This document shows, piece by piece, positions 9,722-19,137 of a DNA stretch of 24,270 bases; the stretch's first letter is position 1; the number at the start of each line of letters is the position of its first letter. Under the pieces are notes generated by a model that saw only the letters and a program-made list of their open reading frames with translations, was not told where the DNA came from and ran no database searches. The position numbers and the translations under genes are program-made. The DNA lies in contig MSJH02000565.1 in NCBI GenBank assembly GCA_001931875.2, positions 1 to 24,270 on the forward strand, written 5' to 3'. The stretch is from Byssochlamys sp. IMV 00236 (taxonomy: Eukaryota > Ascomycota > Eurotiomycetes > Eurotiales > Thermoascaceae).

Positions 9722-11554
9722 ATGACATTCGATACAATTGATACACCTCATCATTATTATCAAATACCCTTGGATGACATTTGGTCTAAACTAAATGTAT
9801 CCTATACAGAAGCCGGTATTAATGTAGAAACAAATGTCACCAGCGCTTCAGATCTGCACTCGCTCATTGATGCCTTTGGGAAATTATGTGACACCAATCC
9901 ACCTGACCCAGCATACTCCCCAACTACCGTATCTGGTATTACGCCCCTTTACAGAAATAAATCACACCAATCTAAGCCTGTCAATTATTTTATATGCACG
10001 GATAAGCTCGGCAAGAGAATCACGCCGATTAGACAGAACAATGGACAATTGCAAGACATTGCAGATGCATGCATACACACCTACTTTGAATGCTGGATAC
10101 GATTCACGCCTATCCTCTCTCGTGAAGAGTTTATGCAATGGTACATGTCACATCCTGATCCTACAAGCACCCTTATTGTTAATGCCATCTGTCTATTCGT
10201 ATTTCGACACATGGTGACTCATCATTGCCCGCCTGAATTAGAACATTATATCACCAATCAAGACACGATTCAAGAACAAGAAGAATATTTCTTTGAACAG
10301 GCACGAGAATACTTGGCTCAAACCTTTGATCATCCTGACAGATTCACCATCATTGCCCTGTCCTACATGATGTCTCGAGCAGAACCAAGCCGTCGACATC
10401 AGTACGCGGGCATGGCAGTGTCTGCGCTTCATCAGCTCGATATTTATCCACGTCTTGTTGACGATGACGACATGTCATTTGAAAAAGAAAAGGATACACG
10501 ACTCTGGTGGTTTGTCTGGGCATGGGACTTTTACATGTCCTCCTCAGGTGCACCCAAGAACACGCCCCAACCCAGAGTGCCTGGTAAAGAAATCGATCTA
10601 CCTCGCGTGATGGAGCAGGACATTGACAATGGCGAGCTTGGTATGCTGGTATTCATTCACTGCCTACAAATTTGGAAGATACAATCTCGCGTCGTCACAA
10701 CATTTTATGAACAAGCAGCGGATATGACACTAGAGCAACTTCATGCGTACGATAAACAGCTCTTGGAGGTTTACCAACAATTGCCTTGTTATTTGAAAGG
10801 ACAGAGCAAAAATCACGACGTGCTTTTGGCTTCTATTCGAGTCCACCTCGAATACAATGCGACACGCATCATTCTTCACAAACTGTTTATACCTGACCAA
10901 AACGACCCACGACCGAGCCAGGCATCGCTCGAGTCATTAAATGTCTGTCTAAAGGCTGCTCTTCAACAGATTCCAAATTTAAGCACAGAGTTACCCAAGG
11001 CACGGTGCGCATTTGATCGTGATGAGTTTTGGAGAGCATGTGAAGTCATTTCGCTGGCGATGGACATTCACCGTACCTGTGCATCTCCCAAGGACCGCGC
11101 ATTGATTACCAAGGACGTTGATTTGCAAGAATTTGAGAGTGGTCTGACAAGAGGCCTGTATATCCTAAAGAGCACAAAGGAGTACCAAGTGGGCGGAAGA
11201 GGCTGGATCCAGGTCGTGGACTGGTTAGAGGTTCAAATTCGTAGACACCAACTGTATTCTCGCTCAAAGCCAATCATGGACCCGTCTTGTTCTCTTGGAA
11301 ATCTAAAGAGAGAAGTCAAACAATTACCATCATTTGATCATCAGTATTCTATGCATCCATTTCAAGCAACCAAAAAGAGTTTGGTCAGTACTTCGTCCAT
11401 CTCCTTTGTACCATTTCATCCTACTTCATCATCGCCTCCTCGATCACGAAGGAACTCTTCAGACCAAAGAGGAAAGGTTCAGTCCAAGTTTCGGTATTTT
11501 AGTCCCAAAAAGATGAACAAGTTTATGTTTATTGACGATAATCCTATTTTCTGA
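9722..11554 (+). CDS. Fungal-specific transcription-factor-domain protein lacking a visible Zn2Cys6 cluster
   Basis: This single-exon gene encodes 610 aa. Residues about 115-340 match the middle homology region of fungal zinc-cluster regulators (Fungal_trans family): FECWIRFTPILSREEF, then a helical region with ALSYMMSRAE, MAVSALHQLDIYPR and RLWWFVWAWDFYMSS. The N-terminal 110 residues have no C-x2-C-x6-C zinc cluster and no other DNA-binding motif that I recognise. The tail (about 555-600) is S/P/R/K-rich and basic. The 207-bp upstream gap contains no cysteine-rich exon. The protein is probably nuclear, but it may act through a partner or be a regulator that has lost DNA binding. It converges on the glutathione reductase gene with 221 bp between the stop codons. 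A target pathway cannot be inferred. Confidence 0.85.
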   Translation: MTFDTIDTPHHYYQIPLDDIWSKLNVSYTEAGINVETNVTSASDLHSLIDAFGKLCDTNPPDPAYSPTTVSGITPLYRNKSHQSKPVNYFICTDKLGKRITPIRQNNGQLQDIADACIHTYFECWIRFTPILSREEFMQWYMSHPDPTSTLIVNAICLFVFRHMVTHHCPPELEHYITNQDTIQEQEEYFFEQAREYLAQTFDHPDRFTIIALSYMMSRAEPSRRHQYAGMAVSALHQLDIYPRLVDDDDMSFEKEKDTRLWWFVWAWDFYMSSSGAPKNTPQPRVPGKEIDLPRVMEQDIDNGELGMLVFIHCLQIWKIQSRVVTTFYEQAADMTLEQLHAYDKQLLEVYQQLPCYLKGQSKNHDVLLASIRVHLEYNATRIILHKLFIPDQNDPRPSQASLESLNVCLKAALQQIPNLSTELPKARCAFDRDEFWRACEVISLAMDIHRTCASPKDRALITKDVDLQEFESGLTRGLYILKSTKEYQVGGRGWIQVVDWLEVQIRRHQLYSRSKPIMDPSCSLGNLKREVKQLPSFDHQYSMHPFQATKKSLVSTSSISFVPFHPTSSSPPRSRRNSSDQRGKVQSKFRYFSPKKMNKFMFIDDNPIF

Positions 11555-11775
11555 ATATGTCCCTTTAATAATAAAATTATTTATAGTAATATGTTTACAT
11601 GTATTTAAGTGATGCTATTAACACTGTGAATTCTTGTACATCTAACTCAATACTGTCTGTCTTTAAAAAAAGTACGACAACGATAACATAGCAACCATTA
11701 CAAACTACTGCTCATAAGGTCATTACATGATTTTAATTCAATTAAAAATACAAATAGGATTGGTATACAAGTTAT

Positions 11776-13338
11776 TTATCGCATAGTAACCAATTCTTCA
11801 GCAGCTGTAGGATGAATGGCAACACAGGCATCAAAGTTTGCCTTGGTAGCTCCCATACGGACGGCAACACCAAAGCCTTGAAGGATTTCATCACTTCCTC
11901 TACCCAAGATGTGAACGCCCACAACCTTTTCCTCAGGCCCCGTCACGACAAGTTTATAAGCTGTAGGCTCCTTATGCTCAAGCATAGAAAAGTACATGTT
12001 GATAAACTTGGAGGTGTATACCTTGACATTTTCATCACCGTAGCGTTCACGAGCTTGCTCTTCAGTAAGACCTACTGTACCTGCTGTAGGATGAGAAAAG
12101 ACAACGGTAGGAATGTTTTCATAATCTAATTTGGATTCCTTGAATTGTTCGCCTCCAAACAGGCGGTCTGATAATTTACGGCCAGCAGCAATAGCAACTA
12201 TAGAAAGCGTCATTAGGATACTTTTGTATTTTTATAAAAGCTGAGTATACCTGGCGTCAATTCGGCTCTACCACAAGCATCACCTAAAGCATAGATACCA
12301 GGTGTAGATGTATTTTGATATTCATCAACAGCAATGTGTCCCTTTTCAGTCAATTTGACATCAACAGCTTCCAAATTCAATTTCTTGATATTAGGTACAC
12401 GTCCAACAGCCCAGAGAACTGTATCTACTTCTATGCTCTTGGGCTCTCCATTCACTTCATATTCTACACGGATAGCATTACCCTCACGCACCAAAGCCTT
12501 CACGCTGGACTCGAAAGCGAAATCAACACCCACATTTTGCATTTCCTTCAAAAGAGTTTCACGAATGATACTATCGAAGCTACGAAGGATATGCTTGGTA
12601 CGAGAAAAGACTGTGGTCTGGGTACCCAAAGCATTGAAAATGCCTGCTAATTCAATACCAATGTATCCAGTACCAATGACAGCCACACGTTTAGGTTGTT
12701 CCTCAAGGTCAAAGAATCCATCAGAGTCAATACCATAGTGTGCACCAGGAATATTGGGAATCAGGGGATGTCCACCTTTATATACTGTCAATATTCTTAT
12801 TTCCCTATCATTGTTTTATGCACAAACCTGTGGCAATTAAGATGTTTTTGGCTTGAAGTACAAATGATTCTGTCTCTGATCTTTGAACACGCACCGTATT
12901 CTTGTCTATGAAACTGGCAAAGCCTTGAAAGTGCTCTACTTTATCATTACCCAAGTTTCTTTCATAGATTCCATTCAATCGCTTCACATAGGCATCTCGC
13001 TTTTCTTTAAAGAACTTCCAGTCAAACTTGGCTTCGTGGCTACCAAAGCCATATTGCTTTGCATCACGGAGTGCTTCAGCAATAGAAGCTACAAGAAATA
13101 TCAGCAAGCTGTTCCCTGAAAAAAAAAAAACAAAAAAAAAAAACTTTTTATACATACCAGCATTCCACATGACTTTCTTGGGCACACAACCAACATTGAC
13201 ACAGGTACCTCCTAATCTATGTTGAGCTTCTATCAGGGCAACCTTTGCGCCGTGAATACCACTGGCACGTCTAGCAGAGGCAAGACCACCAGAGCCTCCA
13301 CCAATAACTAAATAGTCATATACTGTTTTTGTAATCAT
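11776..13338 (-). CDS. glrA: Glutathione reductase (NADPH), cytosolic form
   Basis: The enzyme reduces glutathione disulfide with NADPH and maintains the thiol redox balance. Exons: 13338-13158, 13088-12828, 12775-12251, 12197-11776; 462 aa, a normal family length. Seen in order: FAD-binding GGGSGG at 13-18; redox-active CVNVGC (Cys46, Cys51); ATGG at the FAD/NAD junction; NADPH-binding [11 protein letters not shown] from 182, followed by [12 protein letters not shown] with the two arginines expected for NADPH rather than NADH; the second FAD motif [12 protein letters not shown]; and the C-terminal catalytic HPT (His451) before TAAEE. No targeting sequence precedes the chosen start. A strong alternative acceptor at the end of intron 1 (T-tract then CAG, exon start 13115) would insert nine in-frame residues; the family pattern favours 13088. 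The gene lies 184 bp behind SAC1 on the same strand. Confidence 0.94.
13119..13143. repeat. A12-C-A12 homopolymer tract in glrA intron 1
   Basis: Two A runs of twelve are separated by one C. On the coding strand this is an extreme polypyrimidine tract inside intron 1 of glrA, directly before an alternative CAG acceptor. Confidence 0.85.
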
Positions 13339-13522
13339 TTTGATAAAGAGAGAAAAAAAAAAAAAAAAAAGAGGGGCTAAAATGATTTCTTTAATAAAAT
13401 AAAGTAGCGATGACAAATCAAAATTTCGATGTGGATTATCAATGATTAAAAATCGCAGTAGGATGATGAAATTGACTCTTCCCTTGATTATATAATCATT
13501 GAACAGCGAATAGGAATCGATC
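13339..13522 (-). promoter_or_regulatory. Compact glrA promoter / SAC1 3' region
   Basis: Only 184 bp separate the SAC1 stop from the glrA start. The gap holds a perfect 14-bp palindrome TGATTATATAATCA (13485-13498), whose centre is TATA-like, and a T-tract (about 13352-13370, coding strand) just before the ATG. Both the SAC1 3' end and the glrA promoter must fit here. Confidence 0.4.
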
Positions 13523-15928
13523 TTATAAAAGATCATTTGAAATATCAGGGGGAGCCATCGTACCTTCTTTCTCGGTCATCGTAGGTATTTCTTCAATTTC
13601 TTCAGTGGAAGGTAGTTCAAGTAGACGAGGCCATTGAACGAATTGATCTCCATGTTGAATGGCAAAACGTGCACCAGAGATTAATACAGAAATCCAAAAT
13701 AAAAGGAGAAGGACGTAGGACGTGATGGACTGGAAGCCAGAATAGCTTGGGTTTACGATGTTTATGATCAACATAAAGAGAGCAAACAGCATGATATAAG
13801 GTACCTATCATCAGTTCAGAACTTGTATAATAAAAGTTGATGGAAAACTTACAACTCGGATACGAAGTGACCTTTGATCTTCTTTTTGAACAGGCTTATC
13901 GTCTGGACGGTATCTACCAAGAAATAGATCAAATGAATCCTGACGAGAGCCATCCATAAAGTTATTCTTGCAATAACGAACAATGGAGTTTTCCAAGTCC
14001 TTGAGTGCTCCAGCCTTTGTACGCTTTCCAGTTCTATCGTTAAATTGTTAGATAGCATCCCAAGAAGGGGGTCTAAACATTACCTTGTGAAATCAGTCTT
14101 GAGAGCACCCGTGCCGGAATAAACACAGCTTACACCATCTGCATTATCGGCCCAGACTAAAGTACAAGATTAATAAGACAGAAAAGGATACTGATATAAT
14201 TTACCATTTCTATAAGTGCTCATCAGTTCTTGTTGATCCTCCAAGAGCTGATCAGGCGTCAGAATCTCAAGGTCACGCAACTGACGGTTCAAAATCCAGC
14301 GAGCAATAGTGCTCTGAACTACGTTGGTACGATCCAGGCAATCCATACAGTTGGAACGAATGACTGAGGTCTGTGTTTGCTTTACAGTTTGACCAGAGCT
14401 TCCTGGATTGACAACATATGTATAACTAATACATAGTTGAGTATTGATATTGCTGATTTTGTTTATATAGTATATTTTACCCTTGTTCCACCAGTTTATC
14501 CTTTAACTGATCTAGCAGCAGGTTAATACGGTGCCAACGCATTTTGGAGCATTCAGCATGGAAATCAAAATGAATATAATGAATACGAGGATCATTCAGC
14601 TGTTCTACTGTACGAGCATAGGCTTGACCCATAGGAAGCTCGTATCCTTTCTTGTTGACCAAGTTGACTAAGACTTGTGGTCCATAGATACGAATCTGCT
14701 CATCAAAGTGCATACGAGCAGCAGCCAACTAAGACTCTTATCAGTATCTTATACATCCATATCACGCTTCGACTTACACTCTTTCGAGTTTCACCAATCC
14801 AAAGTTTGGGTGTGTACTTGAGATTGATGATTTGAGCCCAATAGACAGGAATTGATCCTCTTGTCTGTACATAAGATAGTTGCTTGTTTTCATGCAAGAC
14901 AAACTGTTCTGTTTCTACAAAGTTAGATACATGTCCATTTTCATCAATACCACGAGAAAAGTAACGTGTGCCGGGTCTATATCTGCTTCTGCGTGTGATA
15001 ATTCCCCAAGTGAAAGATTTGCTATTCAAATTGCATGAATTCATCTCTACAACTTTGATATACAAGAGTATTAAAAAAGAGAGCTATCTTTTTTTCTTTT
15101 GGTGGACTTACATCCTTGCATGACAGGTAAAATGTATTCAGATAACTAAAGAATGAATGAGCAAGATGTTCATTGATAAGTATGTCAATCATACGTCTAA
15201 TTCAGAGTCTATTAACTTGGATGATACAAATCTATTCCAAAAAAATCGTTCATCTGCCTAATAATACATCCTTATCAGTCATTGTCCCTTATTTTCTTAT
15301 CCGCTTACTCTTTTATATAAAGGATCGTTTGAATTCAACTGAAGCTGTCTTTGCATGGATTGAGTCAAGTCGTAGTCGTAAGAAAAGTAAAACGTATTCG
15401 TTCGAAGATGTGATTCCAGCAAGTTGACATAGTATTGCTCTCGTGATTTCTAACAAAGTCTTAGTGTACTTGTTCATATCCCCCCCTCCATTGACCTTTT
15501 ACCTCTTCTTCTGTAAGCTTATCTAAATTACGAGCTAGAGGAAGTATCTGAAAAGCACCCACGCGAAAGATATTCTTGTCATGAATGGAGCCTATCAACT
15601 CTCTCTCGGTGATAACCAGTAGATATTCACCCGCCAATAGTTTAATAAACCCCATTACACCATAAATCCATAATGTGCTCTCTTCTTCCTGAACATTAGG
15701 AAGTGTATCTAGAAGAGAGTATAAACATACAAGAAATATATTCTTTCTTGTTTCTAACCTGTCATCTTCAAACTGCCATCTTTTCTATTGATCTGCAAAT
15801 AAGATTCCGAAGATATAGGGGCGACAGTGTATGTGTCCTTGGTAGTGTGTCTATGTGGGCAAGAATAAATATTAGGTAATCTTTACTCATAGAATGTCTT
15901 ATTATTACAGCTTATAGTCTTTAAGCAT
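13523..15928 (-). CDS. SAC1: Sac1-type phosphoinositide phosphatase
   Basis: Sac1 is an ER/Golgi membrane enzyme that removes phosphate from PI4P (also PI3P). Twelve exons: 15928-15909, 15850-15759, 15708-15503, 15449-15309, 15257-15195, 15145-15112, 15052-14778, 14728-14481, 14425-14205, 14156-14084, 14033-13853, 13804-13523; 611 aa, close to the yeast protein. All introns are 48-59 nt. The start is MLKDYKLHTTKDTY. The SAC domain includes [32 protein letters not shown] and NFVETEQ. The catalytic CX5R(T) motif is CMDCLDRT at 386-393 (Cys386, Arg392). VWADNAD and [12 protein letters not shown] follow. Two C-terminal membrane helices lie at about 519-535 and 547-563, with a short acidic tail. 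The first exon has only 20 coding bases, so the start rests on phase and family fit. The gene diverges from the NEPRO-like gene. Confidence 0.93.
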
Positions 15929-16706
15929 AATTGTCTGTAAGAAAGAGAAGGGGTTTTTTAGGTAGCAAATAAAATTTATTAGAGTAACACACGTGAGAGG
16001 CATGTCCTTTTAAGCAGAATGTAAAAAGTCTTTGATACAACAACCTATCTTTATGTGCTCATCGTCGTATTTTAACACTGATATTTATTTTAAAGGAGTA
16101 TTAAACAGCATAGACTGTGAAAAGGTTGACATTACACTATTAATCTGTACTACAGTTTAATGCATATAAATAGTCTGAATCTATGATTTATGTCTTTTTT
16201 TTCTCCTTTTTCTTTTCTGATACACTTGGAAATGGTTGTCTACAAGTTGTCCATTTCAAATCAAAACATTTTAAGAATTCTTTAGAGAAAGAGAGAGCTG
16301 AGAGAATACACTTGCTGAAAGAAAGATATAATTGCAATGGAAAGCAATGAAGAAAGGGCCATAAAACGATATATTAAAAAACAGGAGCATTGGTCAAACA
16401 GTATGGCAAACTGTTTGTTCGCAGTGTATTCGTAGTTGCAAATGTTTTCTTTACGATATTAAGCTGTAATGTCTTTTTCTTTCACAACAACAGCCAAATC
16501 AACGACTGTGTGGACCTATAGGTTAAATAAAAGTGCATTATGCTCTTATGTTAATCTTTACAATGCTCTGGTGTAATGTATGGCGATGGTATAAAAGGGA
16601 TACAAAAGGGTATTTATGATGCAGTAATGCCTTTATAATTTTTATTTGGCTTAAAATTTTATGAGGGGAGTGAATACATGCAAAGCCTTCCCTTTATTTT
16701 TAATAA
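15929..16706. other. Divergent SAC1 / NEPRO-like promoter region; no gene seen
   Basis: This 778-bp region lies between two divergent starts. It contains a CACGTG at 15990-15995, about 62 bp upstream of the SAC1 ATG, a purine-rich stretch near 16285-16330, and a TATA box candidate at 16590-16597. No coding pattern was seen on either strand. Confidence 0.5.
16590..16597 (+). promoter_or_regulatory. TATA box candidate for the NEPRO-like gene
   Basis: TATAAAAG in the context GG-TATAAAAGGG is a near-ideal TATA element. It lies 110 bp before the ATG at 16707, consistent with a leader of about 80 nt. Confidence 0.45.
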
Positions 16707-17697
16707 ATGACACCGCCTCCGTATTATACACTCTTGGACCCTCCTGTGCCAACTAAATCAGTATTGTCTGATGTACGCATTAACAAGTCAATCAAGATTA
16801 ATCATCAACAAGAATTAGAAAAGTTGAAAGGATTCCTTGATTCATTCAAAGATCAAAAACTATTTTGGATCGAAGTAACCTTAATAGATCGACTTTACTA
16901 TAAAAACGTGAATCAACAAAGACCATTTCATCGATTCAAGCGATCTATGGAAATAAGAAAACTAGTCAAAAGACTAAAAGCATTGGCTATTGAAAAGGAA
17001 CTTGAAAGACTTTATCTATCCTTTTGGAACGCAAAAACGTAACAGATTGACACTTTTGATATGTTTTTTTGTACTTATATATAAAATAGGCTAGATAAGT
17101 GTACAGGAAAGTGGACATTTATACCAAGTAAAGAATCAATACAGTACACGATGCATAGACTCATAGGGGCAGCTCTGATACTCGATAAGCTAAAGATTGT
17201 TCTTGTTGAGACATATAGAGCCAATTCGACATTACTAAAATTAGAGCACTTTGTCTCTTTGGCACTGGTATTCATGGGTATATGTAGTCGAATGTACAGT
17301 CTATCTCAGGCTTGGATCAGTCAGATCGAAGGATGTTACCAGCAACTCTATAGCTGGTCAGAGGCATTTCCCACAGGACTGAAACAAAAGGAATATGATC
17401 TGTTTATATCATCCCATAATCTGGCTTGTACAAGGGACACTATGAAAGAAGCACGTAGTACATTTGCTGAGCAATGGATGACATTAAAATCAAGCATTCA
17501 TCACAAGACACATCTTGAAACATATCTAGCAAATCAAGCAGTAGTAGACAAGGCGAAAGAGATTCAAAAAGAAATAGGCGTCAAGTCAGCGGATCCTTTA
17601 TCGTTTGACCTTGAAGAAGACTTGGGAGGTAAGTAAACGGATGACGATGATACAATGGAAAGGCTTATCATGTTACATAGAAATTGTTGAACGATAA
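16707..17697 (+). CDS. NEPRO-type protein (nucleolus and neural progenitor N-terminal domain, DUF4477)
   Basis: Exons: 16707-17038, 17090-17628, 17681-17697; 295 aa. The pattern FWIEVTLIDRLYYKNVNQQR, then a basic helix (KRSMEIRKLVKRLK), then FIPSKESIQYTMHRLIGAA and a long amphipathic region ending LALVFMGICSRMYSLSQAW matches my memory of the NEPRO/DUF4477 domain. Animal NEPRO is nucleolar and associates with RNase P/MRP, so a role in rRNA or tRNA processing is possible but inferred. The exon 1/2 joint is in phase across a 51-nt intron. For the last joint, donor GTAAGT at 17629 and acceptor TAG ending at 17680 give a 52-nt intron and the short acidic ending DLGEIVER. The family name comes from pattern memory, not from a search. 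Confidence 0.72.
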
Positions 17698-17749
17698 ACT
17701 CTGAAAAGTACAAAATAGTCGAATATATACAAACTTGGTATTACTGATT

Positions 17750-18289
17750 TGAATATTCTAATTTATAAACATGTATGCAAAAAGAGCTTTTCTTTCTTCT
17801 TTTCTTTTTCATTGTTTGTTAACTGACAAGGAATGTGTCTCTTTGAAATCGTTTTGAGTTGTGTAAATAATAGTAACCGCACTACACCTGCCACTTATGA
17901 CAAACAAAAAGGAACCAAAGAAAAGCTCATAACGAAAGGCTATAACAAACATGATCTTGGTATGCGATTAGCTATAAAAACTAAGTTTCCTATTATCACG
18001 CTTGGCTTTAAGCATGACAAGGAGTTTATTGAAAAAAATCAAAGCTGAATACTACGCGCACTAGAAAATAGGCTAATGTTACAGACACTACCTGTTGCAT
18101 CCCTTTACAACTTCATACCACCAGAGTCACTATCTAACCTAAGGCTGTTCAGTGGAATATCCTTTAATATAAAATACACTTGATTTATCATTTATTCTTT
18201 ATTTTATTGATCAAACTTGTATAAAATAAATAAGCAATAACAATATTTCTGTTTATCTCTTCTTCTTCTTTAAAATAAAACAATTCAAG
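17750..18289. other. Mostly empty stretch with an orphan 71-codon ORF
   Basis: Apart from the small ORF at 17833-18048, no gene is visible. TTTATAAA near 17761 and a CT-rich tract near 17787-17812 resemble a core promoter. The remainder is A+T-rich. Confidence 0.4.
17833..18048 (+). CDS. Orphan small ORF, hypothetical (71 aa)
   Basis: I do not recognise this frame. It starts MCLFEIVLSCVNN and becomes K-rich (KQKGTKEKLITKGYNKHD), with no domain or signal. It is preceded by TTTATAAA, then a CT-rich tract, then the ATG, which resembles a real fungal core promoter. It could be a short gene, a first exon whose downstream part has decayed, or a chance ORF. It was tested as a third exon of the NEPRO-like gene: phase would allow it, but the intron would be 202 nt against about 50 nt elsewhere. 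Confidence 0.2.
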   Translation: MCLFEIVLSCVNNSNRTTPATYDKQKGTKEKLITKGYNKHDLGMRLAIKTKFPIITLGFKHDKEFIEKNQS

Positions 18290-18445
18290 ATGGAAGCTTT
18301 AAAAATTCGTAATCCTACATTAAAGAATACAAAGCTAAATAGTGTACACCAAATGGATAGCAGGATGGAATTGATTGCGGCGGCAGGAAGCACTTCGTTT
18401 TCGTTTGATCAGGCAGAGTATTCCAGTTTAAACAAAACTTTTTGA
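18290..18445 (+). CDS. Orphan small ORF, possible truncated gene start (51 aa)
   Basis: An ATG preceded by a CTTCTTCTT-type leader (about 18250-18272) and an A-rich stretch opens a 51-codon frame beginning MEALKIRNPTLKN and ending SLNKTF. No family was recognised. It ends about 40 bp before a degenerate retrotransposon on the opposite strand, so it may be the 5' remnant of a gene broken by that element. It may also be non-coding. Confidence 0.22.
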   Translation: MEALKIRNPTLKNTKLNSVHQMDSRMELIAAAGSTSFSFDQAEYSSLNKTF

Positions 18446-18483
18446 AGCAGAAGAGGTGAAGAAGTTGCTGCTAAATAGCGTAG

Positions 18484-19137
18484 ACCACGGCTACTTCCAA
18501 ACTAGTAGCTTGGGAGGGCATTCATAAAGAAAATGAGCATCGCTCTCTATGGGCAACAAAGGGCATACAGCGCACTGCGGCGAATCCACAAATTCAGAAA
18601 GGGGAACTAGAAAGATTAGGACAAGTAGCCAGCTTGCCAATGAAGACCCGATACCAAGCATTGCGGGTTCCAAAAATACATTTAAGTATAGTTTCGTTCA
18701 AGTTAGCTATTAACCGTGGGCGTGCAGAAAATGCACCTTAAGTTTTGAAAAAAAACATCGAAAGATGCTTTGTTATAGAGCTGCGCCAATGTTCTGATGA
18801 TAGCCAACATTCCAAACATAGTTTTGTAAATGGTCAAAGCTTGTTTTTCCTTTGTCATTTAAATTGAATTCAGAAGACATTTCCGTCAAGAGTATTTCAG
18901 AAGCAGAGAAATCGCTGGCTTTTAGATGATTGGAAAATATTGGCCTTAAGAGTGTTGTAAACTAAAGAATCGCTACTATGTGAAGGGACGATGTGGCTAC
19001 ACATCAATGATATCTTAGCGTTGTAATTGCGGCTGTTTGGGTATAGATATTGTAATTCGCTTCTTGATTGGTTAGCGAGAATTGATACTTTACCACTGAA
19101 GGAGATGGGTATGAATTTGGAAAGAACAATGTAATCT
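18484..19137 (-). pseudogene. Degenerate non-LTR retrotransposon 3' part (zf-RVT region)
   Basis: The minus-strand reading is broken by frameshifts and at least one stop. The most telling piece (about 18590-18493) reads SPQCAVCPLLPIESDAHFLY then ECPPKLLVWK, which fits the Cys/His zinc-binding region after the reverse transcriptase of LINE-like elements (C-x2-C, then H, then C, then W). Just before it, in another frame, comes AWYRVFIGKLAT. Further upstream (about 18925-18715) one frame gives FNLNDKGKTSFDHLQNYVWN, then one stop, then FRCFFSKLKVHFLHAHG. Before that, YNTLKANIFQSSK lies in a third frame. No reverse-transcriptase core or target-site duplication was seen. The family assignment rests on the Cys/His pattern. 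Confidence 0.5.

Noticed and set aside
12776..12791. glrA exon 3 starting at the CAG acceptor near 12791
   Set aside because: It would insert VYK-type residues into the conserved ATGG-H-P segment. The AAG acceptor at 12776 restores ATGGHPLIP exactly.
13339..13536. N-terminal extension of glutathione reductase to an upstream in-frame ATG (mitochondrial form)
   Set aside because: The frame runs through a homopolymer tract and overlaps the SAC1 stop region. The extension lacks the R/S-rich, amphipathic look of a presequence, and the protein from 13338 starts exactly as cytosolic family members do.
15461..15502. SAC1 exon 3 read through to [11 protein letters not shown]
   Set aside because: A GTAAAA donor at 15502 and a TTAG acceptor ending at 15450 give a 53-nt intron. 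They also restore the conserved [18 protein letters not shown] sequence.
17644..17704. Intron-encoded C/D-box snoRNA (ACGATGA ... CTGA)
   Set aside because: The C box has a mismatch, no terminal stem forms between the flanks, and the segment overlaps the last coding exon of the preferred gene model.
17629..18048. Third exon of the NEPRO-like gene at 17831-18048
   Set aside because: Phase permits it, but the intron would be 202 nt with an AAG acceptor. A TAG acceptor ending at 17680 gives a 52-nt intron, like others in the window, and a sensible C-terminus.
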